This document shows positions 32,705-43,599 of a DNA stretch of 64,000 nt, one piece after another. The notes under the pieces are model-generated. The model did no database searches and was not told where the DNA came from. It worked only from the letters and a program-made list of their open reading frames with translations. Every line of letters begins with the position of its first letter. Position 1 is the first letter of the stretch. Source of the stretch: Deroplatys truncata (taxonomy: Eukaryota > Arthropoda > Insecta > Mantodea > Mantidae); assembly GCA_030765065.1 (NCBI GenBank), contig CM060979.1, forward strand, positions 13,483,001 to 13,547,000, read 5' to 3'. The translations under genes and the position numbers were made by a program.

Positions 32705-35700
32705 TCAGTATGATGTTTTATATATGTAACTGGAGTTAGTGTTAGTTCTGGGAGTTGGTTGTTGGCACGCTTTTTGAAGTTTTCTTCTGATTGTAGAAGC
32801 TGTTGTCGGTGAGGGAGTTTGGAGGCTTTTGCTATGTAGGTTGTATAAGCTCGGTCGATGAATTCTTTCAATGGTTCTGTTTTTGTTAGTGTATGGATAT
32901 CTCTGTTGGGGTAGCAGTAGGGGACTTGCTGCAATGCGTAGGCATTTCCGCTCCATTGTTTCCATCAGGTGCATGGTGGTTGGTGCTGTGGTTGGGGCTG
33001 GTGCTACAGCTACGTATGTGAGGACTGGTCGGACGAGTGTTTTGTAAAGGTGTAATAGTGCTTCAGTTTTTAGTCCTTCGCCTCGCTGGTTGCTCAGGTA
33101 TCGTAGTGTTGCTTGGATTGGTTTTATTTGTTTCAGCTTGGAGTTGAAGTGTTTGGTTTTCAGGCGACGGGTGATTAATATTCCAAGATATTTTGCTGTG
33201 GTTTTTGTTTTTATATGTGTTATGCCGATTTTAATTTGTAAATTTTTACGTTGAAAGCAGCTTTTTCGTTTGATGGCCAGTATTTGTGTTTTGTGCGGAT
33301 TAATTGAAATGCGCCATTTATTCGCCCAGTCAGTGAAGATGGCAAGTTGCGCCTCAAGCTTTTTTTTGGCAACTGTCGGTTTTAATTCGGTGCACCAATA
33401 TAGCGTATCGTCTGCATATTGGGCTAGTGAGACTGTTGGTGTTTTTGGCTGAGGAGTGTCATAGGTATAGATGATGTATAGGAGGCCAGAGATGGCACTT
33501 CCTTGGGGGGTTCCAGCTTGTAGTTGAATGAGGTCGGACAGTGTATTATTTATTTTTAGTCTGGCTGTCCTGTTGTTTAGAAAGCTAGCTATCCAGCGTA
33601 CAATGTTTTTTGGGATGCTTAATGTTGTCATTTTGAACAGGAGACCGTTGATCCAGCATTTGTCGAACGCTGCCTCAATATCCATGAAGGTCGCTATGGT
33701 AGTTTTGCTACGGTTGTAGCCGTCTTGGAAATTCGAGAGGACACGTAATAGTTGGTCCTGGATGGTTATATCACACCTAAAGCCTGCTTGGGTGTCAGGA
33801 ATTATTTTTGTGTTGTTTATGAATGTGTGTAGGCGGTTGACCAATATCTTTTCCAGTATTTTGTATAGAGTGGTGGTGAGGGAGATTGGTCGGTAGTTCT
33901 TATGGTTTGTGTTATCCTTGCCCGGTTTTTCAAAGAGCAGTATGTGTGCGTGTCGCCAGTTTTTTGGATGATAGCCGTGTTTTAGGCACTTGTTGTATAG
34001 TTGATGTAATCTGTTGATCATTTCCTGTGGTAGTTCTTTGAGCATTTTATAGGTTATTTCATCCGGGCCTGGGGCTGTGTTGCCCTGGGTTTGTATGGTG
34101 GCGGTTAGTTCGAAAAGTGTGATCGGTCTTGCTGGTCCTGTTGTTTCGTCAGGTTCATAGAGTTCATCTTGTGGGGTGTAGCGCAGTGGTGAATTCTTCA
34201 CATGATAGTTTATGCGGTTGTAGCATTGTTTGTCAAAGTTCGGATGTTCTGGTGTTTGAAAGATGGTGTCATAATGTGATTTAAATAGTTGTAGTTTTTC
34301 TTCGGTGTTCCAGATATGTTTGTCATCAACTTTTATGGGGTAGGTGGTGTGTTTCTTTCCTCTCGTTGCCTTTATGAGTTGCCAGAATTTTTTGGGTTCC
34401 TGTGTGTGGTGTTGATTTAGTGTTTGTATATATTCCGTCCATTTGTTGGTGCGAAATTCTATTATTGCGTTTTTGACTGCTTTCTGTATATGGTTATATA
34501 TTGTTTTGTCGTATTGATGATGTGTTTTCATGTATTGGCGGTGTGCTTTTCTTTTCTCTTTAATTAACAGTATTATGTTTTTTGGTAGTGTGTTGATGTT
34601 CCTTCCCGGGTCTCGCTTGGATGTTGGGACGGCAATCTGGCGAGCTTGTATTATTTTTGTGATTGTGCTCTCTTCTTGATCAATTTGCGCTGTGATATTT
34701 CCATTAGTATTTATTTCAGCGGTGGCGAGTCGCTTGTTGATTTCTTGTCTATAGAGGTTCCAATCAGCTTTTCTGTAGTTTGGTACTTCATATGGTGTCA
34801 AAGTTTCGTAGTACCATCTATTGGTGGCGATGGTTACTATGATCAGTATGTGGTCGGTGTTTGTTGGTACATCTGTTTGTATTTCTAGTATTTTATGGTG
34901 AAGTTGAGGTGATGCTAGTACCTTGTCTGGTGATGTCGGTTGTTGGGTGCCTGTCCCAATTCGGGTGGGCCCGGGTATAGGGGCAATTTTCAGTTTTGTT
35001 TCGCTTAGTATGCGCAGTAATTCTTTACCGTAGAGGTTTGTGGTAGTATCCAGCAGGCTGTGATGTGCATTAAGATCTCCAATGATGAGTAGGTTGTTGT
35101 ATTTATTGCTAAGGTATTTTATTAGGGCATTGGGGAACTGATTGTTCTGGATGGACATTTGGTTTGGTGGTGCATATTGTCGCGTACCTCGATAATCTGT
35201 AATTTATTATTTAACTTTCAGAGGAGAGCTACTCGCTGTGAGAGGGTCGTTATTCAAAACTAAGGAAACTTTACTTTAAGAGGCACCGACACAAAGGGAC
35301 GCAGCTAAAGTTAAATTCACAAATATTCTTACACTCACATAATTCCTGGCTGAAGGGAAAGGCAAGGATTCTATACTACCATAATTAAAAAGTCAAGGAA
35401 GAAGCTTAAGTAGAAGATTTATTAAATATGCTTACCCATGTGTCTGCCGGGACGAGGACGCCCTATCATTGCACAACTATCCGTACATCTCAACACCACG
35501 AAGACTAGACACTGACTCCTGAAAAAACTCGTTAAGCTTGGCGTCCTAACGCCATATCCCCTCCAATGAGACTATTTCCCCTCAAACGCCCCTCCTCGGA
35601 TAAGCTGCCAACCTTCAGCTTGAGTAACCAGAGGGCACGGCTATTACTACAATCTGTGCACATGCCACATCTCCCCCTGGCCACCCAAGTCGACGTCCTC

Positions 35701-37022
35701 GTCGACAGAAAGAACATAAGTATACAAAATACAGGAAAAAACAAAAGAAAGACATACCAAAAAAAATGACATAGAAATGTGTGATGTAAAATAAAAGAGC
35801 AATACATATTTGTGGTTGCACCCAGCCGACGACAATGGTGCTGGGCGATAACGAGAAGCGAGAGCGATGTAAGTGCAGTCGACGTAATATTGTTAATGCA
35901 CTAGCTTTGGCATCCCGCACACGCACACACCACGCTGCCTTAGTTCACAGACACACTACACTGCGCAAAAGGGTGATGAACTGCCGTAACTGTTTGTGGG
36001 TGGTTGAGACAGTGCCCACAACGACGATTTGTCCTGGTGTAGGATTAGCACCGCAGGTCTCTGGTGATGACAACAGGGTGGGCAGTCGCTGGCTTGGACT
36101 GCCCCCCGACATGGTGGCTCCTTATGCCACGGCAGTGTAGTGGCTGCCCGACAGCTTCCCGTGGTGTTTCTTGACTTCTGGTGTGCTCTGGGGATGCTCT
36201 GGAGATGCTCTGGAGATGCTGGTGCATCTTCTCGCTCTCTGCCACTGCACACTACTAAAACAAAACCACCACACAATAAACAGGATGCTCCCACAAAGAA
36301 TCACACAGAAAAGAAGGGTATGTCCTTTACAAATAAAGATTTTAAAGTATGAAAAGTGTACACTAAAAATTCTTTTGACATGGGCAAGTAAAGAGAAAGG
36401 AAAATTAGAACAAATTGGCATAAAAAGAAATTTTTACAGAGTTGCCATCCAAAATTGAACTTACAATGCTTCATAATCCAAATGCCTCCACCAATTTGTC
36501 GCGTACCTCGATAATCTGTAATTTATTATTTAACTTTCAGAGGAGAGCTACTCGACTGACTCCTGAAAAAACTCGTTAAGCTTGGCGTCCTAACGCCATA
36601 TCCCCTCCAATGAGACTATTTCCCCTCAAACGCCCCTCCTCGGATAAGCTGCCAACCTTCAGCTTGAGTAACCAGAGGGCACGGCTATTACTACAATCTG
36701 TGCACATGCCACAATATATGGCGGCTATAACGATGTTTTGGTTGTTGAGGTGAATTTGTGTTAACACTGCCTCAGCCGCTCGGAATTCATCGGGCAGTGG
36801 TATTTGTGTTGTACGATGGATGGGTTTAATCAGTGTGAGCACTCCACCCCCTATTCCAGTTTCGGGATCATGACGGTGGGTCTGGTATGGCGGAAAAGTA
36901 AACATGTTATATGGTTTCAATTTGGTTTCATTTATTGCTATTATGTCCGGGTCGTGTTCATTGATGGCTGCTTTAAGACGATCTTTTTTGGATCGAATTC
37001 CATTAATGTTAATGTGCAGCAC
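32705..37022 (-). CDS. LINE C ORF2: AP-endonuclease and reverse transcriptase (split by an insertion)
   Basis: The part 37022-36718 carries endonuclease motifs HININGIRSK and AINETKL and ends VIAAIY. The part from about 35177 resumes APPNQMSIQ, with IIGDLNAHHS and NTDHILI. The RT then follows: APGPDEITYKML, KNYRPISLT, FMDIEAAFDKCW, AGTPQGSAISGLLY, and QYADDTLYW with the catalytic DD. The stop is at 32705. The intervening 1.54 kb is an LTR element with ATAT duplicated, and no other lesion is visible in about 930 codons. An in-frame start upstream of 37022 is not obvious, and the frame overlaps the ORF1 end near 37090. This is the least damaged LINE coding region in the window. Confidence 0.85.
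35178..36713 (-). mobile_element. Small non-autonomous LTR element (fossil) inside LINE C
   Basis: Direct repeats start at 35178 and 36488, both TGTCGCGTACCTCGATAATC in + orientation, and both end in TGTGCACATGCCACA (at about 35671 and 36713). A 4-bp target duplication ATAT lies at 35174-35177 and 36714-36717. On the minus strand a purine tract (GGGGGAGA) precedes the 3' LTR, and a primer-site-like TGGTGGAGGC follows the 5' LTR. The interior of about 0.8 kb has no coding motif. It is younger than LINE C, and the two LTRs differ in length. The LTR ends match those of the solo LTRs at 16983 and 8336. Confidence 0.8.
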
Positions 37023-37550
37023 TTCTATGTGATGTTTTTCCTTAATTACAGGCGCTATTTCTTGTCTTTTGTTGTTTTGTTTGGTCTTTTTGTTGCTTTT
37101 AGTTTTGTTGTGTTGTTTCTAGTGTGCTTACTAGTACTGCCAGCTCGGTTCCAATGTTTGTAATGTTGATTGTTTTGTTGAGTGTTTTGCGAAAGGTATC
37201 TTGTATTGTTTTATTTGTCCTCTCTCGGTGTTCGGGAGGTGTGATTTCTTGAAATGCTACTGTCAGGCTTTTTAGCATCTGGTCGGCAAGATGGTGGAAG
37301 AGCTTCAATACGAAGTCTGTTTGTATCTCATGGTGTTTCCTCATCTGTTCTAGTGTTTGCTGGTGTTGTTTGTTGCTGGCTTTGGTGAGGTCTTTTAGCA
37401 GTTTTGTGATTTCAGATTCAGATTTCTTTTATACGGAATAGTGACCTGGTGCCGGTACATAGGGCCCGGCTAACAGGCAAAACTTTACATGAAATACATA
37501 TGTCTTATTGTTTATGAGATGAGTTGACAGAAAAATAAAGAAAAACCCAT

Positions 37551-37575
37551 TCGGCAACCATGCTTAGGTTGCCGA
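37551..37575 (-). promoter_or_regulatory. Perfect hairpin in the LINE D 3' UTR
   Basis: TCGGCAACC and GGTTGCCGA form a 9-bp perfect stem around a 7-base loop, between A/T-rich arms. It is about 150 nt from the 3' end, where LINE RTs often recognise RNA structure. Confidence 0.4.
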
Positions 37576-37636
37576 GAACAGTTTTTTTGTGCATGTTATT
37601 GTTTCTTTTTTCAATTTGAAAACAATTTTTTTTTCT

Positions 37637-37645
37637 TACACACAT

Positions 37646-37692
<47 letters not shown>

Positions 37693-37737
37693 GCACGCTC
37701 GCACTCACACACACACGCGCGCGCGCGCTCACTCACG
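37637..37737. repeat. Compound (CA)n-(TA)n-(CA)n-(CG)n microsatellite
   Basis: Runs of ACACAC, then more than 30 bases of alternating TA, then CACACA and GCGCGCGC, all in the 3' UTR of LINE D. Alternating purine-pyrimidine tracts of this length can form Z-DNA or cruciforms. Confidence 0.85.
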
Positions 37738-37839
37738 CATTTGGTCATGCGCTGCACGTCCCAGTTCCGACACACGGAAGCACTAGCACACGAAATAAAT
37801 AAAACACACTTAACACTGACTATATACAATATATACAAG

Positions 37840-40420
37840 TCCGCGGTTTTGCTGTGCGGCAGCTTGTATCCTCCATGGAGGGGACGCCATCTGGCGGGGG
37901 CCTCCGCCGTATTTGTGAGTGGCCTTGGGCCGGGTGAGATGGGCGCGCAAAGTGGCGAGCCAGTGTTGTTTCAGAACATTTTGATTCGCGCATGTTTGCG
38001 GTGTTTTGGCTCGCCACTGCCGATGTTGGAAATGAGATGATTGTCATGTCGTCGTATGCGCGCCCATACGGAGCAGCCTCTTTTTGTTATTGCATCTACT
38101 ATTGTTGGCATGTTTGTTTCTTCATGTGGGGTTCTATTGTTTGTGAAGAAGGGGACTTGGAGAATTTTCCTGAGGGAAATGTTTTGAACAGTCTGGAGGT
38201 ATTGGAGGGCAGTTTTAGAGGCGCTCGCCCAAGCCGCACAGGCGTAGAGGACCACTGATAATATAAATGACTTATATAGAACAAGTTTGGATTTTAATTT
38301 AAGCTGTTTGTTTCGGAAGACGGGGGCGCATAACTTTAATCGCTGCCGCCCTTTGTTGGCGGTATTTTTTTAAGTGGGTTGTCCATCGCATTGTGTGATC
38401 CATTGTCACGCCAAGGTACTTGATTTGCTGACGGCGGTGCAATCTTTGACCACCGACCGTTAGGTCCATTGCCGGAGGGCGTGCCCGCTTAGAGAAATAA
38501 ATTAGCTGGCACTTATTTGCATTAATTTCTACTTTCCAATCGTGGAACCACGAGAGGAAGCGGTCAACTTACCGCTGCATTTCCAAAAGACCGAAACGAG
38601 GATTTTTGTGGTGGTTGTAGATTGCAGTGTCGTCAGCATACATTGCGATTTTGCATCTGGCGTCCACAGGGAAATCATTAGTAAATAATATGTACAAAAA
38701 GGGGGACATTATAGCCCCTTGAGGGACGCCAGCCCGCATAACTCGCTCCCGGGAGGAGGAGCGGCCCACTTGGACGTAGAAGCGCCGGTTTTCTAAGTAA
38801 TTTTGAATTAAGAACATATAATCCTGGAGGCCGCGAAAGTTGTGGTGCAGTTTGTAAAGCAGGCCATTATGCCAGCACCGTTCGAATGCGGCTTCTGCGT
38901 CCAAAAATAACGCCAACGTTGAAGCCCCATTGTTAATTGCTCGGTTATGTCATCAGCAAGTCGTAAGAGCTGTAATTCTGTAGAGTGTGCTTTTCTAAAA
39001 CCAAACTGAGATTTTGAAAATTCGTTAGTTTCCGAAACTTGTTTTTGTAGTCGATAAAGTATAATTTTCTCAAGCAATTTGCCAATAGTAGACAGGAGAC
39101 TAATGGGGCGGTAATTTTGAGGTTGCCTGGTGCTTTTCCCTTGCTTAGGCAGCATAATCACCTTGGCTCGTTTCCAAGTGGCTGGGAAATAGTTATACCT
39201 CAAACAGGCGTTGAAAATCTTGGTGAGTTGCACCAGGGCTTTTCTCGGGAGATGTTTGAGTTCCTCATTAGTCACCTTGTCCGGGCCGGCGGCTTTCCCA
39301 TTAGGCAATTGCCTAATGAGCTTGTACACTTCCTGCGGTGTTATATGTGGGTGATGTTGCTCACGCTTCTGCGCCATCCAGTTTTGTACCCATGTCTGTA
39401 CTTCTTGTGCTTTGTTTAGATTGTGTGTGATGTTTTCTGAGAATCTGTCTTGCAGACAGTCGGCGAATATCTCGGCTTTTTCCTCTGAGGAGAAGTGCAG
39501 GCCGAGTGGAGTGTGTAGCGCCTCAGTGCCAGTAGGAGCGCTAGAGGAGACCTTGAATGTCCTTAATAATTTCCATAAAGACTGGTCCGAATGTGTGGTA
39601 CTCAGCATTTTATTTTCCCACTGTTCACTTTTGTTAAGCTGAATCTGTTGCCGAATGATGTTGCGTAGCCACTTTGCTGCAACTTTGTATTCGGGCTGGC
39701 GGGTAAGCCGCCACAGTCTCGTCAGGCGTCGCCTCCTAGCAATGAGCTGCTCCACCTCCGGGTACGTGCAAAAACTGGGTGGACTTGTGGTGTACGTGGT
39801 AGCGTTTCTTTTGGCCGTGTGTAGCGAGGCAGTGAAGTTTTCAACGGCGGCATCAATGTTTGCCTCGCTGTAGTATGACAGCTTAGGCTGAGCCATCCTG
39901 TGCATATCCATGGTAAATTGTTGCCAGTTTGTCTCTGCTCGGCGCTGGGGGCCGTGACCGCGCCGCAGATTTCGAAATGCACAGGTAAATGGTCAGAGTC
40001 TAAGCTGTGATACACTGTTAAATTTTGAGTAATAGCCGCATTTTTTGTAAGCACGAACTCCAAAATTTCAGGATCAAAGTGACCTGTTTTATGCCAAAAA
40101 GTGGGTTCTGGGGGAAAGTGAACCTCAATGTCGTCATTCTCCGTTATAAGTTCTACCAGGAGATTTCCGGTCGCGTTTGCTCGGCGTGAATGCCACCATG
40201 GGTGCCGAGCGTTGAAGTCTCCTGCAATTATAACGTGCTCCTCTAAATTGAGGATCTGTTCGAGGTCTCTCAATAAAGGTGAGCCAGGGGGCCTGTAGAG
40301 CGCTACCAACAATACTGTTCGGTTATTGATGCAAATTTTTAGTGCTGTGCACTCCAACGCTGTCAATGCTGGCAGCGTGACAGGAGCGTGAGCAACTGTG
40401 TTTTAAAAATATGGCGGTAC
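37840..40420 (-). pseudogene. LINE D ORF2: AP-endonuclease and reverse transcriptase
   Basis: The endonuclease frame 40366-39722 has ALYRPPGS, IAGDFNARHPWWHS and SLDSDHLPV. The frame 39911-38808 has GKAAGPDKVTNEEL, NYRPISLLSTIGKLLEK and FGFRKAHSTELQLL. The frame 38916-38569 has LFLDAEAAFERCW, AGVPQGAIMSPFLYILFTND and the catalytic MYADDTAIY. The C-terminal part lies at about 38258-37971. At least three frameshifts (near 39900, 38930 and 38300) break the gene. The first endonuclease motif, with its Asn, lies above 40366 in a decayed region. It is clearly older or more damaged than LINE C ORF2. Confidence 0.8.
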
Positions 40421-40635
40421 CACCCCCCTGTCGGCCAAATCTGTCATTTCGAAAAACTTTGTAACCCCTGAGGTTAAAAGTGTACTCTTATTTTAAATTT
40501 AGTTTCGCAAATAAATGCGACATCAATTTTGTTACGCCGCAGGTAGTTTTCAAGTTCGTGCTGTTGCCGGTAGATGCCGTCGGCATTCCACAGGAGCGCG
40601 CGAGTTAAAGTTATACCTCCTCTTACAGTGGCCAT

Positions 40636-41809
40636 CTAATCGAAGATTGTGGAGAGAAAGCATATGATGGTTTCTAGCTTGTCCCAGGTGCTGGTGCAGC
40701 CTTTGAATTTTGTGATGAATGGCTTCACCTTTGGGAGGAGTGTTGGGAGGTTGAAAGATTTAAATAGATCTATGAGATCTTTTAGCCCGCCCAGGTCGCC
40801 AGCGGGCTCCTTGGAGGGGGGACCACTTGGTGGTGGCACGGGTGCCTTTTGCCCCTTAGCGGCGCCTGCAAATAAGACGCCTTCCTTGACCAGGGCCGGG
40901 TTAAGAATGGGTTTTGGCCCTGGCTTAGCACCCGGGGAGCTCCTGGCCATGGATGCCAGTTGGCGGCGGTGGCGTTCGTTTCTGAACGTTTCACAACCGC
41001 GATAGCTGGCGGATGCGTCTCCCTACAGTTCGCACAGTGGGGTACAACGTCCTGCGTGGCCTTTTTGGGGCAGTCAGCTAAGCGGTGGAGGCCACCGCAG
41101 AGGACGCACCGGGAGGTCATGTGGCACATTTGGAAAGTGTGCCCTAGTTGCTGGCAGTTCTAGCATTGAGTTATGTGGTGGTTGGTTCGGAGGACCTCCA
41201 CGGTGACCATCATATGGCACACCTCTCTCTCCTGCAATAGTTTAGTGTTTGCAGTGGTCCTATCTAGGGTGACTTGGAAAGTAGGCAGAGGCCGACCGCG
41301 TGATTTGAGTTGTCGTACCTGGACGCCGGTGTATCCTTTGAGCTGCAGGCTTTCTCGGATGAAGTCCTCCTCCAGGTCCTCCGGGAGTCGCTTAATGACG
41401 TACCGGAGGGGCTGGTCACTCCGGGGTGTGAAACTGTAGCTCTCGATGCCGGCGTCCTTCAGGTGTCCCATGGTGGGGATGGCGTCCTCCTTCCTGCTGA
41501 GGAACAGCTTCAGGCAAGTGCGGGTGTTTTGGAGCTTGTATTTGTCGGCCTGGAGCGAGTTTCGCAGGACGTGCAGGACCTTTGTTGCGTGTTTATTGTC
41601 TGGTATTATAATCCTGGGTGGCTTCTGTGACTCCGGATTGTTGGTGGCCGCTGTTGTGGCGGAGGTGGAGGTGGAAGGTTTCGGGTGTGTGGAGGTGGAA
41701 GGTTTTGGTTGTGTGGAGGTGGACGGTCGCGGTGATGTGCGCGCCGGCCTTTGGATTTTGGGTTGAGGAGAGGGGGGAGAGGAGCTGCGGCTGGTGTTGC
41801 CTGGTCCAT
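40636..41809 (-). pseudogene. LINE D ORF1, PRE-C2HC and zinc-knuckle gag-like protein
   Basis: The leader MDQATPAAAPLPPLLNPKSK is proline-rich with repeated LPPPHT words. After a frameshift, RIIIPDNKHATKVLHVLRN and a PRE-C2HC-type domain (RYVIKRLPEDLEEDFI) follow. The knuckles are CVLCGGLHRLADC and CANCRETHPP, with the first (NCQQLGHTFQMC) next to a TAG near 41160. Further shifts occur near 40985. The C-terminus ends at 40636 (FLSTIFD). Domain order is that of jockey, Doc and F-type ORF1. Confidence 0.75.
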
Positions 41810-43231
41810 CTCGGCGTCGCTGCTGTCCGCGGCGTCGGAAAGTACCGCAAACTTGTTGCTGGTCGTGACTGGTGTCGGTTGTAGGTGGCGCGTTTTGTTT
41901 TTGTGATTTCTTGTCTGCTTAGGTCCGTTTTATTTTCAGGAATGGTAGGTAGGGGAGTGGCTTGTGTTTCATTGGTTAGTGGTGGAGGGGAAGGGGATGG
42001 TGGAGGTGGGTTGTTGTGAGGGAATATTCTTATTGGCTGAATGTGTTGCATTGTGCTGGGGGCCTCTTTTGGATATAATGGGCATCGTATTTGCTCGGTA
42101 TAGTGTCCCGGGTCATTGCATGTGGCGCAGAAGGGTTCATTTGGTGTTCGGCTGTCATGTGTGCATATTTGTGTGATCCTATTGTTTCCGCAGTAGAAGC
42201 ATCGCGGGTCATTTGTGCAGTTGTCCAGGTTATGGCCGTACTTTTGGCATTTTCGGCATGGGACATGTCTGGTGGTTGTTCTCGCCGGCTCAACACGGTA
42301 GACCTGGCTTTCTAGCACAATACCTTTGTTCAGAATTTCTTGCATTGTTTGCAATTCATCTGAAAATCCGCACTAGCGGTGTTGGCTGGTTTGTAGCTCG
42401 GCTGATTATTCTCACAGCCCGGTTAATGGTTGGTTGGTTTTCCTGTATCGCATTAAGTAGTTCCGCGTCAGGTACTGCGAGGGGAACATTTTTAATTACG
42501 GCTACCAGTTGTCTCTTCTGTCGCGGTGAGGCGTCTTCTTGGATTAGAGTTGTTAGCATGGTCAGATAATGGGCCTGTGTTCCAAAATTGGTGGCGCTGA
42601 TCGCTTGCTGAAATATTCGCCCTTGCTGTTCAGTTTTAAATGCAATGCCTAATGTGTTCTTTGGTTTGTATATTGGGCTGATTCTGACTATCTGGATAGG
42701 GTAGTTTTGGTCTACTTTCTTAGCTATGAGTTCCTTCACTCGGAAGTAATTGAGGTGTTTCTGTTCGCATGGTGTGACATAGATCGAAGCTTCCATGTGG
42801 AAGGACTTCGTTTCTGAGTGTTGGTGATCGAAGTTTTGTGTTGTTGTCTTTCTCAGTGTTCTTGACCTGGGCTTGGATTCTCGGGCCTAGTTCGCTCTCT
42901 GATTCCAGGCTTGTGTCCGATAGGTTATTTTCGGACATTCCGTCGTCGCTGTGGTGGATAGGTGCTTTCTCCTGATGTGAGCTTTTAGTTGCTGTTGTGT
43001 GTTTAGTGGATGTTCCTGGTTGAGCATGGGTCGATGTAGATTTGTTTTCCGGTTTGTCTAGTTTAGGCGGTGGTTTTCCTGTTTTAACCATGGTGTAGTA
43101 GCTGATACTGGGTTTTGGGCTGTATGTGTGGTCGTGTGTCTAGATTTTGAGTTTTGTGGTGATAAGGCAGGTATTATTATGGGCTGTGGTCAGATGGATT
43201 GGCTGCTAATTAGCTCGTCTGGTGTGTTGCC

Positions 43232-43282
43232 TCGGCCGAAGCCGAATAAGTGTGGTTTCAAGAAACCACAGGGTAAAACCCT
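43232..43282 (-). promoter_or_regulatory. Three consecutive hairpins in the LINE C leader
   Basis: TCGGC-CGAA-GCCGA (43232-43245), TGTGGTTTCAAGAAACCACA (43251-43270, a perfect inverted repeat) and AGGGT-AAA-ACCCT (43270-43282) stand side by side, about 140 nt upstream of ORF1. They are visible directly. A role in translation start or RNA processing is only inference. Confidence 0.5.
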
Positions 43283-43599
43283 TTAACTAAGCTTAGAAAG
43301 TTTAGGGCTAATACCAGACTGGCCACAGGATAGGTAAGGTGGGTGAATTGGAAGAGGTTATGATGATTATGATTTCCGGCCTGAAAAGGAAGAAAGTATT
43401 AGGGTACCGCAGGACCGTGGACGGCTGGCTGACTGCGCTGTGGTTGGCTGACGCTGCTGAGGTAGGCGGGATGTTGTGGCTATCTCCGCTGCTCGCTGCT
43501 GGCTCGTTGGCTGCTTCCCGGCGTTCACCTGCTCGAAGACTCGAAGAAATTCTTAGAGGCTCGCTGACTACACCGCTCGGTTCCACGCCCACGCATTAA

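Larger units (their letters stand above)
37414..41898 (-). mobile_element. LINE D: jockey-clade LINE nested in LINE C
   Basis: A perfect 12-bp duplication, TTTTGTGATTTC (+), lies at 37402-37413 and 41899-41910. The element is 4485 bp, with ORF1, ORF2 and a 3' UTR holding simple repeats. The 5' end starts inside the leader (slight truncation), and the 3' tail is AAATCTGAATCT rather than poly(A). It does not carry the GTCTCCG motif, so its integration differs from A, F and C. Confidence 0.85.
37099..43091 (-). pseudogene. LINE C ORF1, gag-like zinc-knuckle protein (split by LINE D)
   Basis: It begins MVKTGKPPPKLDKPENKS at 43091. A core LVAVIKNVPLAVPDAELLNAI follows, then knuckles CRKCQKYGHNLDNC, CFYCGNNRITQIC and CATCNDPGHYTE. 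The frame enters LINE D at SRQEITK (about 41905) and resumes as LLKDLTKASNKQHQQTLEQM at 37401 in the same frame, ending ...LETTQQN at 37099. The join falls on the 12-bp duplication. Frameshifts lie near 42785 and 42360. The product would bind LINE RNA. Confidence 0.75.
32296..43599 (-). mobile_element. LINE C: jockey-clade LINE with two later insertions
   Basis: It begins at GTCTCCG (43606-43600) and ends in a TCTG-rich tail that touches the GTCTCCG of LINE F at 32295. ORF1 (43091 downward) is split by LINE D (37414-41898), and ORF2 is split by a small LTR element (35178-36713). Both interruptions are flanked by target duplications, and the reading frames resume exactly across them. Without the inserts LINE C is about 5.3 kb, a normal full length for jockey LINEs. 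The leader has three consecutive hairpins (43282-43232). Confidence 0.8.

Noticed and set aside
37589-37838. ORFs in both strands across the CA/TA/CG tract
   Set aside because: Low-complexity translations of a microsatellite.
41441-42569. Plus-strand ORFs of about 90-118 codons over LINE C and D ORF1
   Set aside because: Antisense shadows of GC-rich gag-like coding regions, with composition explained by the proline-rich opposite strand.
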